A DNA stretch of 64,000 nt from Dipteris shenzhenensis (Eukaryota; Polypodiophyta; Polypodiopsida; Gleicheniales). Positions 13,005-26,201 of the stretch are shown piece by piece. Position 1 is the stretch's first letter; every line of letters begins with the position of its first letter. Position numbers and translations under genes: made by a program. Below the pieces are notes generated by a model. That model was given only the letters and a program-made list of their open reading frames with translations. It was not told the origin of the DNA and did not search any database. Location of the stretch: the NCBI GenBank assembly GCA_047967505.1, contig CM106539.1. One strand, 5' to 3'.

Positions 13005-16000
13005 ATGGAGACTAGTTACAGCCTAGGCTGGCGGTGCCTGCTTGGAGACTCGAATCTGGAAGCGGAGAAGAGCCCAAGCGTCGTGAGTGAGTTAGTGGAC
13101 AAGGCCTTTACAAGGCTAAGTGAAGGCCTAATGCAACACGGGTATAAATACTAGTTTCCAAATTTGCTTGTTCTCAGTCTGTCGTCTTTGTTCAACGTGA
13201 CCAATATGACTAGACTTGATTTCCGTTGAGGAAGTGCGCAGCTACTCATAGCACTACAGAATTTTACTTGCGCAGATGTGTGCATTATCGGCGAAGGTGT
13301 AAGATTCGCGCACCTTGCTGCGATGAAATATTTGACTGTCGCCATTGTCATAATGAGGCGAAGGTTAGTGGTCGTACGTGTGAAAAATGGCTTCACAGGC
13401 TAACCTTATGATTCTGACCTCTATTCTCTGACAATCTTCTCCCTGTGCTTTTTTCAGGCCACAGATAGCGATTTTTCGAACCGTCACGAGATTCCTCGGC
13501 AAAAAGTTGAGAAGGTCCGTTTGATGGCTTTTCTGCCTTGTACTTGATCCTTATGATGCCTGTAAAGAAGCTTCTCTTGATTATTTTTTTGAGTATATTG
13601 CTTACATTCTTCACCTTTGAAATATGCTCCGCATCGTGGTGAAGACCTTAATACAGTGGTTTCGTTTAACCAGGTCATTTGTTCTCTTTGCGGTACTGAG
13701 CAAAAGGTAAGTAATTTATTGAAATGTTTTAGTTTTGCCACGACTCTAACGCACATTATGTAAAATGAACTTATGTCTTGCTAATTTTGTTTATCAACCA
13801 CCCCAGGTTCAGCAAATTTGTGGAAGCTGTGGCGTGTGCATGGGCGAGTACTTCTGTGGAAAATGCAAGTTTTTTGACGATGATGTAAGGTTCTCATCCA
13901 AGCTGTACGTTTGAGCTCACTTAGCGCTTTGAATGTAGCGATTTGGGAATGCTCATATGTGAAGTTTCAGTACAACGTGGGCATTTGGCAAATTTTTGTC
14001 ATTTCAAGGCTTTCAAGCTATCAAGAAGTTAGTTACAGCTTCATGTTACTGGGCCTGATCTTGCAGTTGACAAAGCAGCAGTTTCACTGTGATGCATGTG
14101 GCATATGCAGGCAGGAATATACTGAACTTTCGCACTTTAATTTATGCTGATGAGCTTTTGGATCTTCTAGGGTTTTTATTCTCCGTGTGCTAGATGTTTC
14201 GTCAGTTGAGTCACTTTCTCTCCTTTTGATCTCCCAGAGTTGGCGGTCGGGACAACTTTTTTCACTGTGAGCGATGTGGTACTTATTCCCTCACATCGTG
14301 TTTTCATATTGGACTAAAGAGCTGATAAATTTTAGCTATGATTCATGGCTTCACTTAAAACGTAGCACAATTAACTTTTACCTCTCGATTTATTAGCCTG
14401 TTTTATTTTAAAGGTGAGCTTTCGAGCTCAGTTATAAATATTTATATTCCTTGAGTCCATGTTTATTGTTAGTGATGATGGTAGTGCGCATGCCATCTGT
14501 TCTAATTCTGACCATATATATGACAGGATGGATTAAGGCCATCAAGGTTGGCTTTGTTAAAGCTTAAACTACATAGAACATGTGTTGTTCAACTTGGGAC
14601 ACCTTGGGAATAGACTTTATTAGTTGGCAACTACTATACCATATCTTTCTTGGAACTCATGAGGAAAGCCCATTGCAGCCATGTTTTGACCTCTTTGGTT
14701 GTGACATATATTTGGCTAATTTTGGTCAGGCAGGCCCTTTATAGTGGGCTGGTCCTGGCCTGGGACAGCCGACCAGCTGGTTGGCCTTAGGTTGGCCAGA
14801 CTTACCACTTGGGTCGGTCATATCAGGTCCCCAAGGCGGCCTACTGGCTCCTTTTCTGGCATCACTTGGAGCTGTACTTCTTCCACTCTTTTGGGTGTTC
14901 TCCCTTGCTATATATTTGCCTCTCTCTCTCTCTGCTGCGCATTTCACACTCTCACATGATATCACATCTCAGGTTTGAAGGGAGCTAGAGCCTAGAAAGG
15001 GCAGCAACAGACGCGATCTGCTACGAGGCTTTGTGACGTGTTTTAGAGGGGGATTTCCACCCATCTATGCTGCGATTTGGTCTGTCCCTTCCCCAATTTG
15101 CTTCAGCACTCTTACTTGGGCTGTTTTGAGGAGCTCTAGCCCATTGCAATTAACAGGAGCAGGTGCGGAGCATTGATGGCTGGGTGATCTACGTCGGCTG
15201 GGTGGTTTGCACACGGTGTCGTCAATGGAAGGGATAAGTAGCAGGGTATTGTTTAGGTCCATATCCCACTCACCCTTATTGCATCGCGCATGGACGGTAC
15301 CATCGCCTGTGTCTTGACCAAAATCATATAGATCCTCCAGTAGGGCAGTTTCTTTTTCAGGATCGGAAGCAGAGGTGTTGAGGTAGGAATAGTTCCAGGA
15401 TGATCACGCATCTATGGCTCCCCCATGCACGGATGACAAGGACAAGTTGAACTCTCATTGGAAACTACAGCTCAAAGATTTGGTTCATTCATAAAGGCTC
15501 ATGGGAGGTTGTTCAGGGGTTTGAGAAGAAACCCGAGCGACCTTCCAATCCCAAGAAGTGGACCCAGGATCAAGAGGATGAGTTTAAGGATAAGCTGGCT
15601 ACTTGGGAAGACAATGACTCAAAGGCACATTCAATCCTTGTGCGCATCACGGAGGAGTTTTCTCCCGCAGTGCAGATATTGACAAGTGCATAAGGGGTAT
15701 GGTCCAAACTGGAGGATCTTTATGCAAGGGACTCAGCGATGCAGGCTGTTATTCTATGGGGCAGCTTTATAGTCTTGAGTTCTCCAGCATAGTAGTACTA
15801 TGCAACCCTTTTTGACGAAGGCTAAGGTCATCCATGACCAGCTTTTGTCCATGGGAGCTGCACTGACCTCTCTCCAGTTGGCAGCACTTATTCTCATCAA
15901 GCTACCTCCGGCGTATGACATGGTCTCTTCGGCCTTGCGGTGTCAGGCCTCAGCTATACGTTTCTCCCACGGCAAGCTGCAGGTCACTTCAGGTAGGAGC

Positions 16001-19000
16001 ACGACTCTTTCATCTTAGGAGAAGAGCAAGAAAAATAGGAGCAAGTGTTACAAGTGTGGCAAAAGCGGTCATTTGGCGAAGGACTGCAAGTCCCAGGGTA
16101 AGTCTTAGGATTATGACTCGTCATCAGACTCTGACCACTCAGGAGGTTCCAAGGCAGCTGCAGTAAGGACTGCCTCAGAGCGCAAGATAATACCAGCTCT
16201 CTGACAGTAAGAAGTCTCCCCCCACGAGCATAGCCAGAGAGGGCACGTGGGAGGGAGGATGGGTTGCTTCTGACCCTTTTGAGTTGACAGTTTGGCATGC
16301 ATAGGAGACTGTGGAGCTATGGACCGGATGTGTTCAGAGTTCATTGTTTTAGGTCGCAGTGGTGCTATGGACCGAGGAGCTCGAGTTCATTGTATGGGGT
16401 TTCTATATGTGATGAGTTCATTGATAGGTTCTTGGACGTGGTGTGTTCCATAGTTCATATTCCTCCATTGGGAACCCATAGCGATTTTTGGCTTGGGATA
16501 TTACAGAACACATGACTTCTTTGGAGCATCAGGTGACATTTCTTTGAGGTACCAGGCACATTGGATCTATCTTCTAGGACATTTCCTGCCGGTGAGTCCA
16601 TTGTGGCTTCTTCATCTGCCGGCCCTTAAGAATCTTATACCTTGGACTGATCCTCCTTTTTCAGATTCGGAGGAAATGGCTTTTCTTACTCTCACTGTTA
16701 GAAGAGTTCTTGTCCCTTTAGAATCTTTCCTGTTGGACTTGCCCTTGCGGGGCTTGCCGGCTTCCTCTTAGGGCAATACAGGACAAACCTCCTCGAACGG
16801 GAGAGGCTTCGACCTTTCTCCAGCTGTGAGGGCAGTAACTAGCCCATTGAAGCTTCGTGGAAGCTTGCTTATTAAAAGCATGGCAAGTTAATTGTTGTCC
16901 AGCTTTTGACCAACTGCTTCCAGTTGATCTATGAGAATCTCTACCTTGACTATATCTGTTTATCTTCTCGGCCTCAAAAGCGGTATCTGACAATTGAATG
17001 TGCTGAAGCATTGAATGATGAATCTGTGACATTTGTAGGATCCATGCCTCCACGACCTTGCCTGCTGTGTCTTTGGTCCTAGGGCTTAGTCTCACTAACT
17101 TGTACTCTGGCCAAGGCCATTTTTACCATGTCTTTATCTTCTAGAATGGGTAATTACTTTCTAGTAATTGTCCACAAGTCTCTTGCCACCATGTGATTCT
17201 CTGTCTTTCTTTTCTAGATCGGGTAAGTGCTCCCATCCAGCATTTCCTTTCCATTTAGCTTTTCACGTTTTAAATAAGAGAGAGAGAGAGAGAGAGAGAT
17301 TTTATTCCTGTTTTTTGCAAGATTTTGTTTCTTGACTTGCTTCTTTGTTTGCTTAGTCACCTTCTTCTTTATTTCTTGTTTTCTTTCTCTTTTGCTTTGT
17401 TTTCTTTTGTTTTTGTTTTTTTTTGTTTTTTGTTTTGTTTTGTTTGTTTGTTTTTTGGATGTATTTTAGTAAGCACTGGGTTTGCCCAAGAGACTCCGCG
17501 GGTCTTTAGAAACCCAGTATAGCTGCTTATGCTTGGGCACTGATGACGACATAAGTGTTGCTTTGCTTGCTAAGTATGTCTTCCTTTTGTTTTTCATTAA
17601 AGTTTTTGTTTACCTCTATTTTTCTTCTCTTTCATTTTCTCTTTTATTTTCTGTGTAGATTTTTGGTCTTTAGAACAATAAAAAATCTACACAGAAAATA
17701 AAATAAAAAATCTATTTGTATGATTGGACATATTCTAGTCTTACAAAGGCTGGTGCAGAACTTTCTATGGGTTCAGATGACACATGGACTACTAGAGCAA
17801 GGGTTGCTTATCAGACAATGATCCTACCCAGGTAGAGGGAGGGCTGAGCATTGGTGATCTGGAGATGTAGAGCTGAGCTCTGTTGGGCAAGCTCTTAGTT
17901 AGGACTCACTTTAGTACACAGACTTGAAAGCTCTTGCTTCAGTAGGAGCTTCTAATGATCACTTCTTGCATATGGGGTTATTGGCAATAGTCTCACATGT
18001 GGACCTTCACACCTCAGTAATTGGGGAAGGTTTCTCCATTGATGTAGAGCCTGACAAGGTGTGGCAACACCTCTCCACTTGCCACATCCAGACCAGCCCA
18101 CAGTGCAGGTACCAGCCCCTAATGTGGCATTGAGGGGTCTATGATCAAGAGGGGCACATGTTGGGACACCACATACGTATCAATTGGGCTTGGTGCTGCC
18201 TCTCTGAGCAAACAAAAGAGCAGTTTTTGAGGGGTGCTCGTGTGCAGTAGGCTTGAGGAGATTGACATATCCATGCTGCTAGTGTCTTGGCATGAGGACT
18301 TAGAGTGGTCCCCAATTAGAGCACCTGCCTTGATGGTTCAACCAGTTTTCTAGGATAGGGTGCTGTTGAGGTTCTCTTTTGAGCTGTGCACATTGATCTT
18401 TACTCAGTTTTCTACAACATATCAAAGGGAGGATTGCTATTGCTAGAGTTAGATTTGATAGACCTTGATCCTAAGGACTTGGCCTTTTTGAGGTGGTTGG
18501 GAGATGAGGGAAGAGGAACCTAACCCTGCAAAGATGAATTCTTTCAGTGGAGTTTGTGGCTTTGGGAGGGCCTTACACTTTTGAGATTTCAGTGGGACCT
18601 CAGGGCATGGCTTGAGTCGTTTTGGCCATCTAGAGTGGGGAGCGGGAGTGGAGTTCCTTTCATATACCACTCAGGTGGGGGGAGCGTCCTGTGGCCACCC
18701 TTCTTGGCTTTTGGCATGGTATCATCTATACTCTTCTTGCCATTTAGGGAGAACTCTAGGAAAGGCTGTCGAAAGTCGTGAACATATCTGCCAAGCATTG
18801 GACTGCAGGTATTTTTTACATTCTCATGGATCGAGGTAACTGCTGGTTGTATACCATTGACACCCGCTTCCGGGTAATCTTGGCGGTGAGCTGAGACCCT
18901 GAGAGATGGGCTTCAGGACAGCGAGCATCTTTTCATTTCAGATCCTTGTGGATTGCTGAGTTTGTACTTTCTCAAAGCTTTGAATATACAACTTTTTTCA

Positions 19001-20410
19001 GGGGGAAAACGATGTCGGGAAAAGGTGAAATTTTAATAGCATTCCTTCTCACATACCAATATAAATGAAATGAAGTATACTTATTTTGAACTCATTCTCA
19101 CTGATGGTACTAGTCTAAATTCTGAGAAATAATCCTTCGGCAATTGAGTTTGCTGGCCGATTTTGGGCTCCTTGGTTGCTGTCTTATGCCTTTGGTCAGG
19201 ACAGTTCTTCTTTATTGAAGCATCCTTATGATCATGGTCCCAAATCGTTAGTCTCTCTAACCACATGCTGAGAGTCTCCCAGTGTAGCCATCTAACAATG
19301 TCATGGTGGACCAGTGGAGTTCATTGTCATGAACAGATCAGTATAGGAGATACACTTCAATGCCAACGACATAGGAAATAATTTACTGATTTTGTCCAGC
19401 ATTTGTGGTCACATCTAGTTAGATGTGTGTATATAGATGTTTACAAATGATAAGATTTTTTACTGGTATATGATGTGTAGGATGCTGCTATACAACAAAA
19501 TTGCAAAACAAACATCCATGTGTGGAGAACTCAATGCAGCACAATTGCCCAGTTTGCTTTGAGGTGTGCTTGTGAACTTCCATGGGTTGGAATAAAGTGC
19601 AAAGCTTAAATCATATTTTCTTGTACAGTTGTGCGAAGGGCTTGCAAACTGCTTAGTTGTGTGGTCTATTTGTTCTGGATGGCAGTATTTGTTTGATTCA
19701 TTGAAAGATATCAATGTTCTTCCCTGTGGACATACCATGCACCTGGAATGCTTGGAAGAGATGAACTCCCATTCTCAGTAAGCTGCTTTGCGATGAATTG
19801 CAACTTTTCCTCCAATTCTTGCAGAATATATTATTTTGGTGTCTTATTTTTCAACCTTTAAGAAGCTTGGCAAGTCTTCCATGATGTGCAGGTACACGTG
19901 TCCTATGTGCTCAAAGTCTGTCTGTGATATGTCTAGAATGTGGGAGCATCTCGATCGGGAGGTAAGGACTCACCTGATCTAAGCCAGCAACAAGAGAACA
20001 CTGGCTATGTCTTCGTACCTAGTTCAACACTGTCTTTGTAAAGCAGTTCATTTTATTTGCTTGTCCACAATTGTCTAAGGGGTGAGCTTTGTCTTCAACT
20101 AATAGATAATGGTTCTCAATAGATTCACTGGTTTATGCAGATTGCAGCAACCCCAATGCCGGAAGCTTACCAGAATAAGATGGTACGTCTCTTGATGAGC
20201 TTAGGCATCCTACCTTAATCATGCTTGATAAACTTTGTACATGTATATATATTTATTTCATGTTTTGTCTTGCAGGTATGGATACTATGCAATGATTGTG
20301 GTGCCAACAGCGAGGTGTTGTTTCATATTGTTGGCCAGAAGTGCTCTAGTTGTAAGTCTTATAACACTCGTCTAACAAAGGGGCGTCCTTTGAGCACATC
20401 TGGATCATGA
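13005..20410 (+). CDS. CHY zinc-finger and RING-H2 E3 ubiquitin ligase (CHYR1/RZPF34-like)
   Basis: Twelve coding exons join in frame to 299 codons: 13005-13141, 13276-13363, 13458-13514, 13674-13706, 13807-13884, 14067-14110, 14238-14278, 19481-19563, 19686-19777, 19892-19961, 20141-20182, 20276-20410 (TGA). Order: 46-residue variable N-terminus; CHY zinc finger starting [25 protein letters not shown] finger ([22 protein letters not shown]); RING-H2 with C182, C185, C201, H203, H206, C209, C221, C224; C-terminal zinc ribbon (CNDC..CSSC). This is the domain order of plant CHYR1/RZPF34, MIEL1 and animal RCHY1/Pirh2, which ubiquitinate regulatory proteins; the plant members act in stress and stomatal signalling. 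Wording is closest to CHYR1 as I remember it. The start was chosen because exon 1 ends GG and exon 2 begins A, restoring the Gly before the first finger. All zinc ligands are present, so it is probably functional. The exact ortholog is inferred. Confidence 0.92.
14111..14237 (+). other. GC-AG intron in the RING ligase gene
   Basis: Exon 6 must end after ...GGC ATA TGC AG so that the split Arg codon (AG|A) joins GTT GGC GGT. The intron then begins GCAGGA instead of GT and ends at CTCCCAG. No GT donor in a fitting phase lies nearby. GC-AG introns are a known minority class spliced by the major spliceosome, usually with AG|GCAAGT; this donor is weaker than that. Confidence 0.75.
15411..16110 (+). 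pseudogene. degenerate Ty1/copia gag
   Basis: Plus-strand translation shows copia gag (UBN2-type) landmarks in order across frame breaks: a [10 protein letters not shown] block (15600), Trp-Ser-Lys-Leu-Glu-Asp-Leu-Tyr (15700), Ile-Lys-Leu-Pro-Pro-Ala-Tyr-Asp (15895), and an intact CCHC knuckle [14 protein letters not shown] (16048-16089). Stops and frameshifts interrupt it throughout. It is a dead insert inside intron 7 of the RING gene. Downstream protease, integrase or RT were not recognised. Confidence 0.7.
17643..17703. repeat. short perfect inverted repeat
   Basis: TTTTATTTTCTGTGTAGATT(TTT) is followed after about 16 bases by its exact complement. The arms are 23 bp, AT-rich, and lie within intron 7. 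This may be a MITE-scale relic. Confidence 0.7.
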
Positions 20411-21339
20411 AGGGGCAGGCCTTAATCAGCTGTCGATTATATTCTGGGAAAGGCACATTAATGCCAGCTGAAGATGTGGCTAAAATTTAGTCAATGGGAT
20501 AACTGATGATCTAATCAGCTCGGCGGCACAGATTGAAAGCTTTTGGGCTCCTTAGGTCAAATTGGTCACAACGTATTTTCTCAGCCAGCACATTGCCTCT
20601 ATTTGTTAGCATTCCCCTTTAGCTCTGTATTATTCAGACACGAAATCCCATTATTGTAAGTGGTTATGCCACTTTATCTAATCATTTTTCCAAAGACCAA
20701 CTTTGGCCTGGATTTCACACTACTGTAATTCTTTGACATATATCTAGGGATCTCGCAGACAGGCAATGCCTTCTGTATGAAAGTCAAAGATTGCTGTCAA
20801 CATCCCCCATATGTGAAGTAACGCTTCTAGCAGTTAAACGCGTTAAAAGTCTCGCGTGCATTGTGCAGATTTTGCCTATACAAAGACATTCGAAAACTAA
20901 GGAGGGGCCAGCAGACCCTGTGATCATTGTCCTTTTCCAAAGAGACTCGAACATGGAAAAAGGGAGGCTCCATTCTTAAAGCCAGGCACAAGTTTGCAAA
21001 GGAATGTGAAGACATGCTCTACAACAGAAAAAGCGACGAACCAAAAGTATCATGTGGGACTAGAACTTATATCCTTAAAAAAGATCTTTGCAAAACTCTA
21101 AACGTTTCCACAAAGCTAATGACTACGAGAGTTTAAAAAAGACATGCTTGAAAAATCATACTTGAAGAATTTTTATATAAAACATGCTTAAAAAGTCATA
21201 CAAGGTCAATGACATGTAGAAAGAATTAAACCTAACACGCCAATCGATTTCAATACAATTACTTGAAGGCACATGTTAATGGAGAAATAGAGGCAATGAA
21301 GTTGAAACTTAACCACAAGTAGTAACCTAATCAACCAGG

Positions 21340-21393
<54 letters not shown>

Positions 21394-24300
21394 GCTCCCC
21401 TCCCCTCAGATCTTGCTCCTTAGCACTCTCTCCTCCGTCTTAGCTCCCACGAGCACTCAGGCCACATGAGACTTTCCCTTAGCACATCACAGGTTGTCTC
21501 AAGACAACGCATGGGGTTGTCTTGTGAGTGCGGAAGTCCTTTGCTATTGCGGGTTGTGCGTTGCCTAGATCTCGGTCTCTCTTATTGCGATGCCTTGCTC
21601 TCAGGTCTTTGATCCAAGTGCATCGCCCAGCTCTTAGCCCACCGTGGGTTGCCATTCTTGCCACTAGCTCATGGGTTGCTAGGTCCCCCGCCTAGCTAGC
21701 AAGAGCTTTTATCAGGCCTAGGAGTTGCTCATGGTACACACACACACACACACACAAATTATTCTTTTATGTACACCTCGTGAAATTATTTTTATGTACA
21801 CCTCATGAAATTTCTCCTTTACACTCTTCTTTAACCATCCCACACACCAAGCACACTAATCCTCCCATACTTTCACTAATCCCTTCTCAACCCATGCTCT
21901 CATTTGCTCCTTACTCCACTTGTGACCTTTTTTGGTAGAAAGCGAGCTTATATTATATAGTCAAGAAGATATGCGAGCTTTTTACATCAACAAAAACAAC
22001 AAAACAACTCCTTCCCTTACACGGGGGAAGACTGTACTGAGATTTGAGTCAACTCATCTAGGAGGAATATCAGTTCAATTCATTCTTTGAAACCATGTGG
22101 CATATCACCTTGACGACAACTGTGCATGGAATGTGAAGGTATGGACATGGGTGTCATCGTTTTTGGGCCTTCCCTAGCGCTTCTCTAGTTGGTCCACTTG
22201 TGACTTAAACTTTATTTGTGACTTTTTTTTTTTAAAGTTATCTAAGAATTCGTATGGTTGTCTATATTCCTAGGTAAAGCGATAACAAGTCGGGGGAAAC
22301 AGGCATTACCTATCTACCCAAATGTAACTATGTTGTTCTAACACCTAGTTTGTTTGGATGGTGGTGGTAGGTAAGTGGACCCTGACCTCGGAACCTAGAG
22401 TGCCTGAGGATTCGAGAGCTTTTTTCAATATTATGTTTGTCAAACTCAATATTATTAAAAATTCTTAATTTTGGTGGAAAATTTTACAAACTGTAGTTGT
22501 TGCATTTTTTAACTTAGATGTCTCAAACATTTTTTCCTTATATGTTCTCCTATTGATGGAATTAATTGTATGGCTCAATTATTGATGGGACTTTTTAATC
22601 TAAATACACACACACACACACACACACACACATACTTCTCCTTGCTTTGATCTTCCTTGGAGAAGTGGGAATAGGATGTCTTACATGACCCACATTGATT
22701 TGTTGACTAAGAAATAAGAAAGGATTCCCTCTTTATTCCTCCTTGAATATGGAGCACTAAGATGTGAAAAAGAGCTATGTGATACTTTGATCTTTTAACT
22801 TACACAGCATGAACCTTTGTCTACAACAATGGCATGGAGGACCATGGTATAGGTGAGACATAAAGCTTTTTGACATAATGTTGTACTTTTTCTTTGCAAT
22901 GAAAAATGATGTTGAGAGCTATAAGTTAGTTAGAAAATAAAGGGAGTAAGATAAGCCCTTTGTTGTTGAAATAAAGGCAATGATTTATGATTATAAAGGA
23001 AGTTTAGTGTTACTAAATCCGAGAATATGACATAGACCACTATGGCTACTTGTGGGATGTAATATTAATACGAGATTAATACCCTATTAGACTTGGCTCT
23101 TTATAGAGGGGTTCCTTTGATTCCCTTTCATTTTAGGGGTAGCTATTAGATAGTAACCACAATAATATTCTTCTTGGTTTTATTGGAACCCATTGGATCA
23201 ATTGATTTTTTATTACCCTTTATACTAATCCAATGGGGCAAAAATTGAGAGAATAATACAAGGTTTCCCCATGATTTTACAATGGTAAATGGATTATATC
23301 CTATGTTCCTTTTTCCCTCAGGTTACTCTATTGGAGAACTCGAGGGTCATATGAGAGAGTCATTGAATAACCCCCTGCCAATTAGTTCTACTTACGGTCA
23401 AGCTTCAAAAATCCACTATGCTATTATGACAGGACATATGGAACATGCATTAGCATAGATTTGCAAGATATGGCAACTAGTGGTTGTACAGAGTGGGAAG
23501 TCTAGGCTACTGATTGAATCTCTTGAGATTTGTGCACTAAAAATATGAGTGAAGCTCTTGGGAACCTTCTTTTAATAGTGCCTCCCCGCGTGACTACTAG
23601 TGCTAAAAGGCTAGCATTGCCATTGCTCAATTAATAGTGTGGAATGGCATCCCCATGAAGCATGCTCCAACTTTTGAAGAGGATTGTTTGACATCTAATA
23701 ATGATTTTTTAGGCTATTTTAGCCAATCACGCTCAGCTTAAGCTAATTAAAATCCTTGGGCATTACACTGCTAGGCTAACAAGCCCTAAAAATGAGATGC
23801 TGTAGAGCATTGCAGTGATGAGGAAGAAGATGGTTCAGTGAAGCATTCATCATGGGACTACTTAACGGTGCTGTTAGTGGGGTTATCTTAGCCCCACTAG
23901 CATACATGGGGAGGCCCTCTAATAAGGTCTACGTCCAACGATTCTTTGAAGGAGATAGAATATTTTTTCCCTCAAGGAGTGGTGTTGCAATTACAAATCT
24001 TAGAAGCCTTATGATGGCATGTGGTTCGAGGTGACTAGCTCGTATCAGAAGAGCGAAGCTGAGAGTTTTCAAGCCACTTGACATTTAATGAATTGGAAAC
24101 GACATTTCGAGCAAGTCAGATTACCACCAAATTTTGCAACCACTCCTCTGATGGAGAGTGGCTAGATGTGAGAGGGATGGTTGCCTTCCTTGTTGTACAC
24201 TGGAGCAGTTTTAGAGCACAACGTCACATGGCGCTGCGATAACCCCACGAGCAGCATGAAAGAACAGCCCCACGTTGAATGCTCTGGTGAACCCTTTGGT

Positions 24301-25029
24301 TTCCTAGCATTGCAATGCTCTCTCAGCATCTCCATTTCAAGGCTTACTAGCCTAGCATTGCAATGCCTAAGGATTTTGATTGGCTTGCAAATTTTGATCT
24401 TGAGCGTGATTCTCAGTAATCCTCCTCGAAAGTCGGAGCATGCTTTGTGGGGATGTGTTTCCACAATGTGAGTTGGGTAGCTACAATGCTAGCCTTTCAA
24501 CCATGGAAATCGTGTGGGGACCTACTCTATTTATCATTCTGCTATGCACAAGCAGTGCCTTCTTTGTCTTGGAGGCATGTGCTTCCCCTACGTACCTTGC
24601 TTCTCTAAGCATTTGCCATGATCCAAATCGCGACAATGTTACACAGTGCATGCATAGTAGCCTCTCTTACTATTGCAACTAGGAATTGCCATATACTTTG
24701 GCTGATTCAAATTATTACAAAGATGAACGCTCTTGACTTTTAGGCAGCAGCGCATAGTGTTGTGTATGTAGACCATGACCTTGGAATATGGCACTACCAT
24801 ATGAGGCCGGCATCTTATTCATTAGCATAGACTAAGCTTTGATCAAGCTCTTTACTCATCCTAGTGGATATAAAATTAATTCTATTGTAGGAAGCCCCTA
24901 ATGTTTACTTATGATCGATTGGCAATATCCTTTATGACTAGGAGGCTAGTGATGTGGTATGCAATCATTAACTGTGAAGGAGTGCAATATGACACACCAC
25001 ATAACTCATTCACTAAAAAGTTGCATGCA
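20411..25029. other. intergenic stretch between host gene and copia element
   Basis: The first few hundred bases are the probable 3' UTR of the RING ligase. CT repeat at 21343-21393, CA repeats at 21737-21757 and 22602-22633. Frames of 60-100 codons at 23852-24682 have no recognised motif. No RNA gene was seen. Confidence 0.45.
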
Positions 25030-25034
25030 AAATA
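25030..25034. repeat. target-site duplication AAATA (left copy)
   Basis: AAATA lies immediately before the left LTR and again immediately after the right LTR at 31855-31859. A 5-bp duplication is the normal product of copia integrase. Confidence 0.85.
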
Positions 25035-25289
25035 TGACAAAATATGAAGAGGGGAGAGGAGGAGTGGAGATGAGGAGAGCGGGCACAAGTAGAGAGCACA
25101 CCACATATGACTAACTGTACACTAGATTTAGTTGTAAATGTAGAATATATACAAAACCATTTAGGGTTAGGGTTAGGGCATCTAACCCTTTCCTTTATAG
25201 CACTCTATTGGGTTAGTGCTATGCACATATGATCACATGATGGTGCTATGCACACATGATCATATGATGTTGAGTGTGAACTCTCAACG
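25035..25289 (-). repeat. 3' LTR of the minus-strand copia element
   Basis: 255 bp, beginning TGACAAAATATGAAGAGG on the plus strand. Its final base is G where the partner LTR has A (…CTCAACA), so one TG/CA end is mutated. It contains three TTAGGG units where the other LTR has two, and a near-duplicate of 'gctatgcacatatgatcaca'. Confidence 0.9.
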
Positions 25290-25298
25290 CCTTCCCTT
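25290..25298 (-). promoter_or_regulatory. polypurine tract
   Basis: The minus strand reads AAGGGAAGG directly inside the 3' LTR, the expected place for the plus-strand primer of reverse transcription. Confidence 0.75.
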
Positions 25299-25387
25299 AA
25301 GATCAACATCATGAAGTAGGCCTTCCCTCAAGATGATGATTCTGGGGAATCGAAGAAGGACTGAACATTACATTCCATCACCCCCCT

Positions 25388-26201
25388 TTAGTGGGAATGT
25401 CCTTCCTCTATCGAATCAAGAGCTAGTCGGTGTTTCTTGAAAAGCTCTTTACCGAATGGTTTGGTAAAGATGTCTGCAACATTCTCTTTGCTATCACAAT
25501 GCTGCAGTGTGATGTCATCAAGCAACACTCTTTCTCCGATGAAGTGGTCTCTAACATCAATGTGCTTTGTCCTAGAGTGATATACTAGATTCTTGGCCAA
25601 TGCTTGAGCCGATTGATTATTGTTGGCTTTGACTCATCAAAGTAATCTGTTTCTGACAATAGTCTTCTGAGCCATATAGCCTCACATGCACCTTTAGTGA
25701 GTGCCCTATATTTTGCTTTAGTCGAAGACAAAGAAATAGTTGGCTATTCGTTTGACAACCATGATATAGCATGTCCCTATGTCAATCTCCTGGTCTCATG
25801 ATCTTCGACATAGTCCCTGTCACACTATCCATGCAACTGTGGATGACTCTGTATTCTATTCTAAACTGTCTTGTACCTCTGATGTATCTCAAGACTCTTT
25901 TGGCTGCATTCCAATGAGACTATTTTGGATTTACTGCATAACAAATATCTGGCCATGTGATAATCACATATATAAGAGATCCGATGAGCTACCTGTAGTA
26001 CCTCTCATTGACTGTAGCCTTTTCTGAATCTTTAGTAAGTTTCAAACTTTGTTCCATGGGAGTGGCTGCAATCTTGCAATCTACCATATGAAACTTCTTC
26101 AGGAGACTGTCAACATACTTGAGTTGACTCATGAATGTGCTATCTAAATTTCTCCAGAACTCAATTCCAGGACAATAGTGCATAAGTCTAAGATCTTTCA
26201 T
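25388..26201 (-). pseudogene. copia RNase H region (broken)
   Basis: The last part of pol. The C-terminal frame (25600-25388) contains KTKHIDVRDHF-like wording (RTKHIDVRDHFIGERV) and DIFTKP, both hallmarks of copia RNase H ends. Upstream, 26201-25989 carries the RT/RNase H connector (MKDLRLMHYCPGIEF, then YVDSLLKKFHM). The stretch between is interrupted by frameshifts and stops. The product would degrade the RNA of RNA/DNA hybrids. Confidence 0.8.

Larger units (their letters stand above)
14279..19480 (+). other. 5.2-kb intron 7 containing transposon debris
   Basis: The exons on either side join exactly (TGT G|GA TGC), yet they are 5,202 bp apart, whereas the other introns of this gene are 90-250 bp. 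The intron holds a copia gag remnant (15411-16110), a GA run (17280-17300), T-rich sequence (17320-17460) and a 23-bp perfect hairpin (17643-17703). Long frames at 16297-17095 and 17924-18133 show no clear motif. LTR boundaries and a target duplication could not be identified. Confidence 0.75.

Noticed and set aside
25140-25190. Interstitial telomere repeat
   Set aside because: Only three TTAGGG units, and they belong to the LTR of the copia element.
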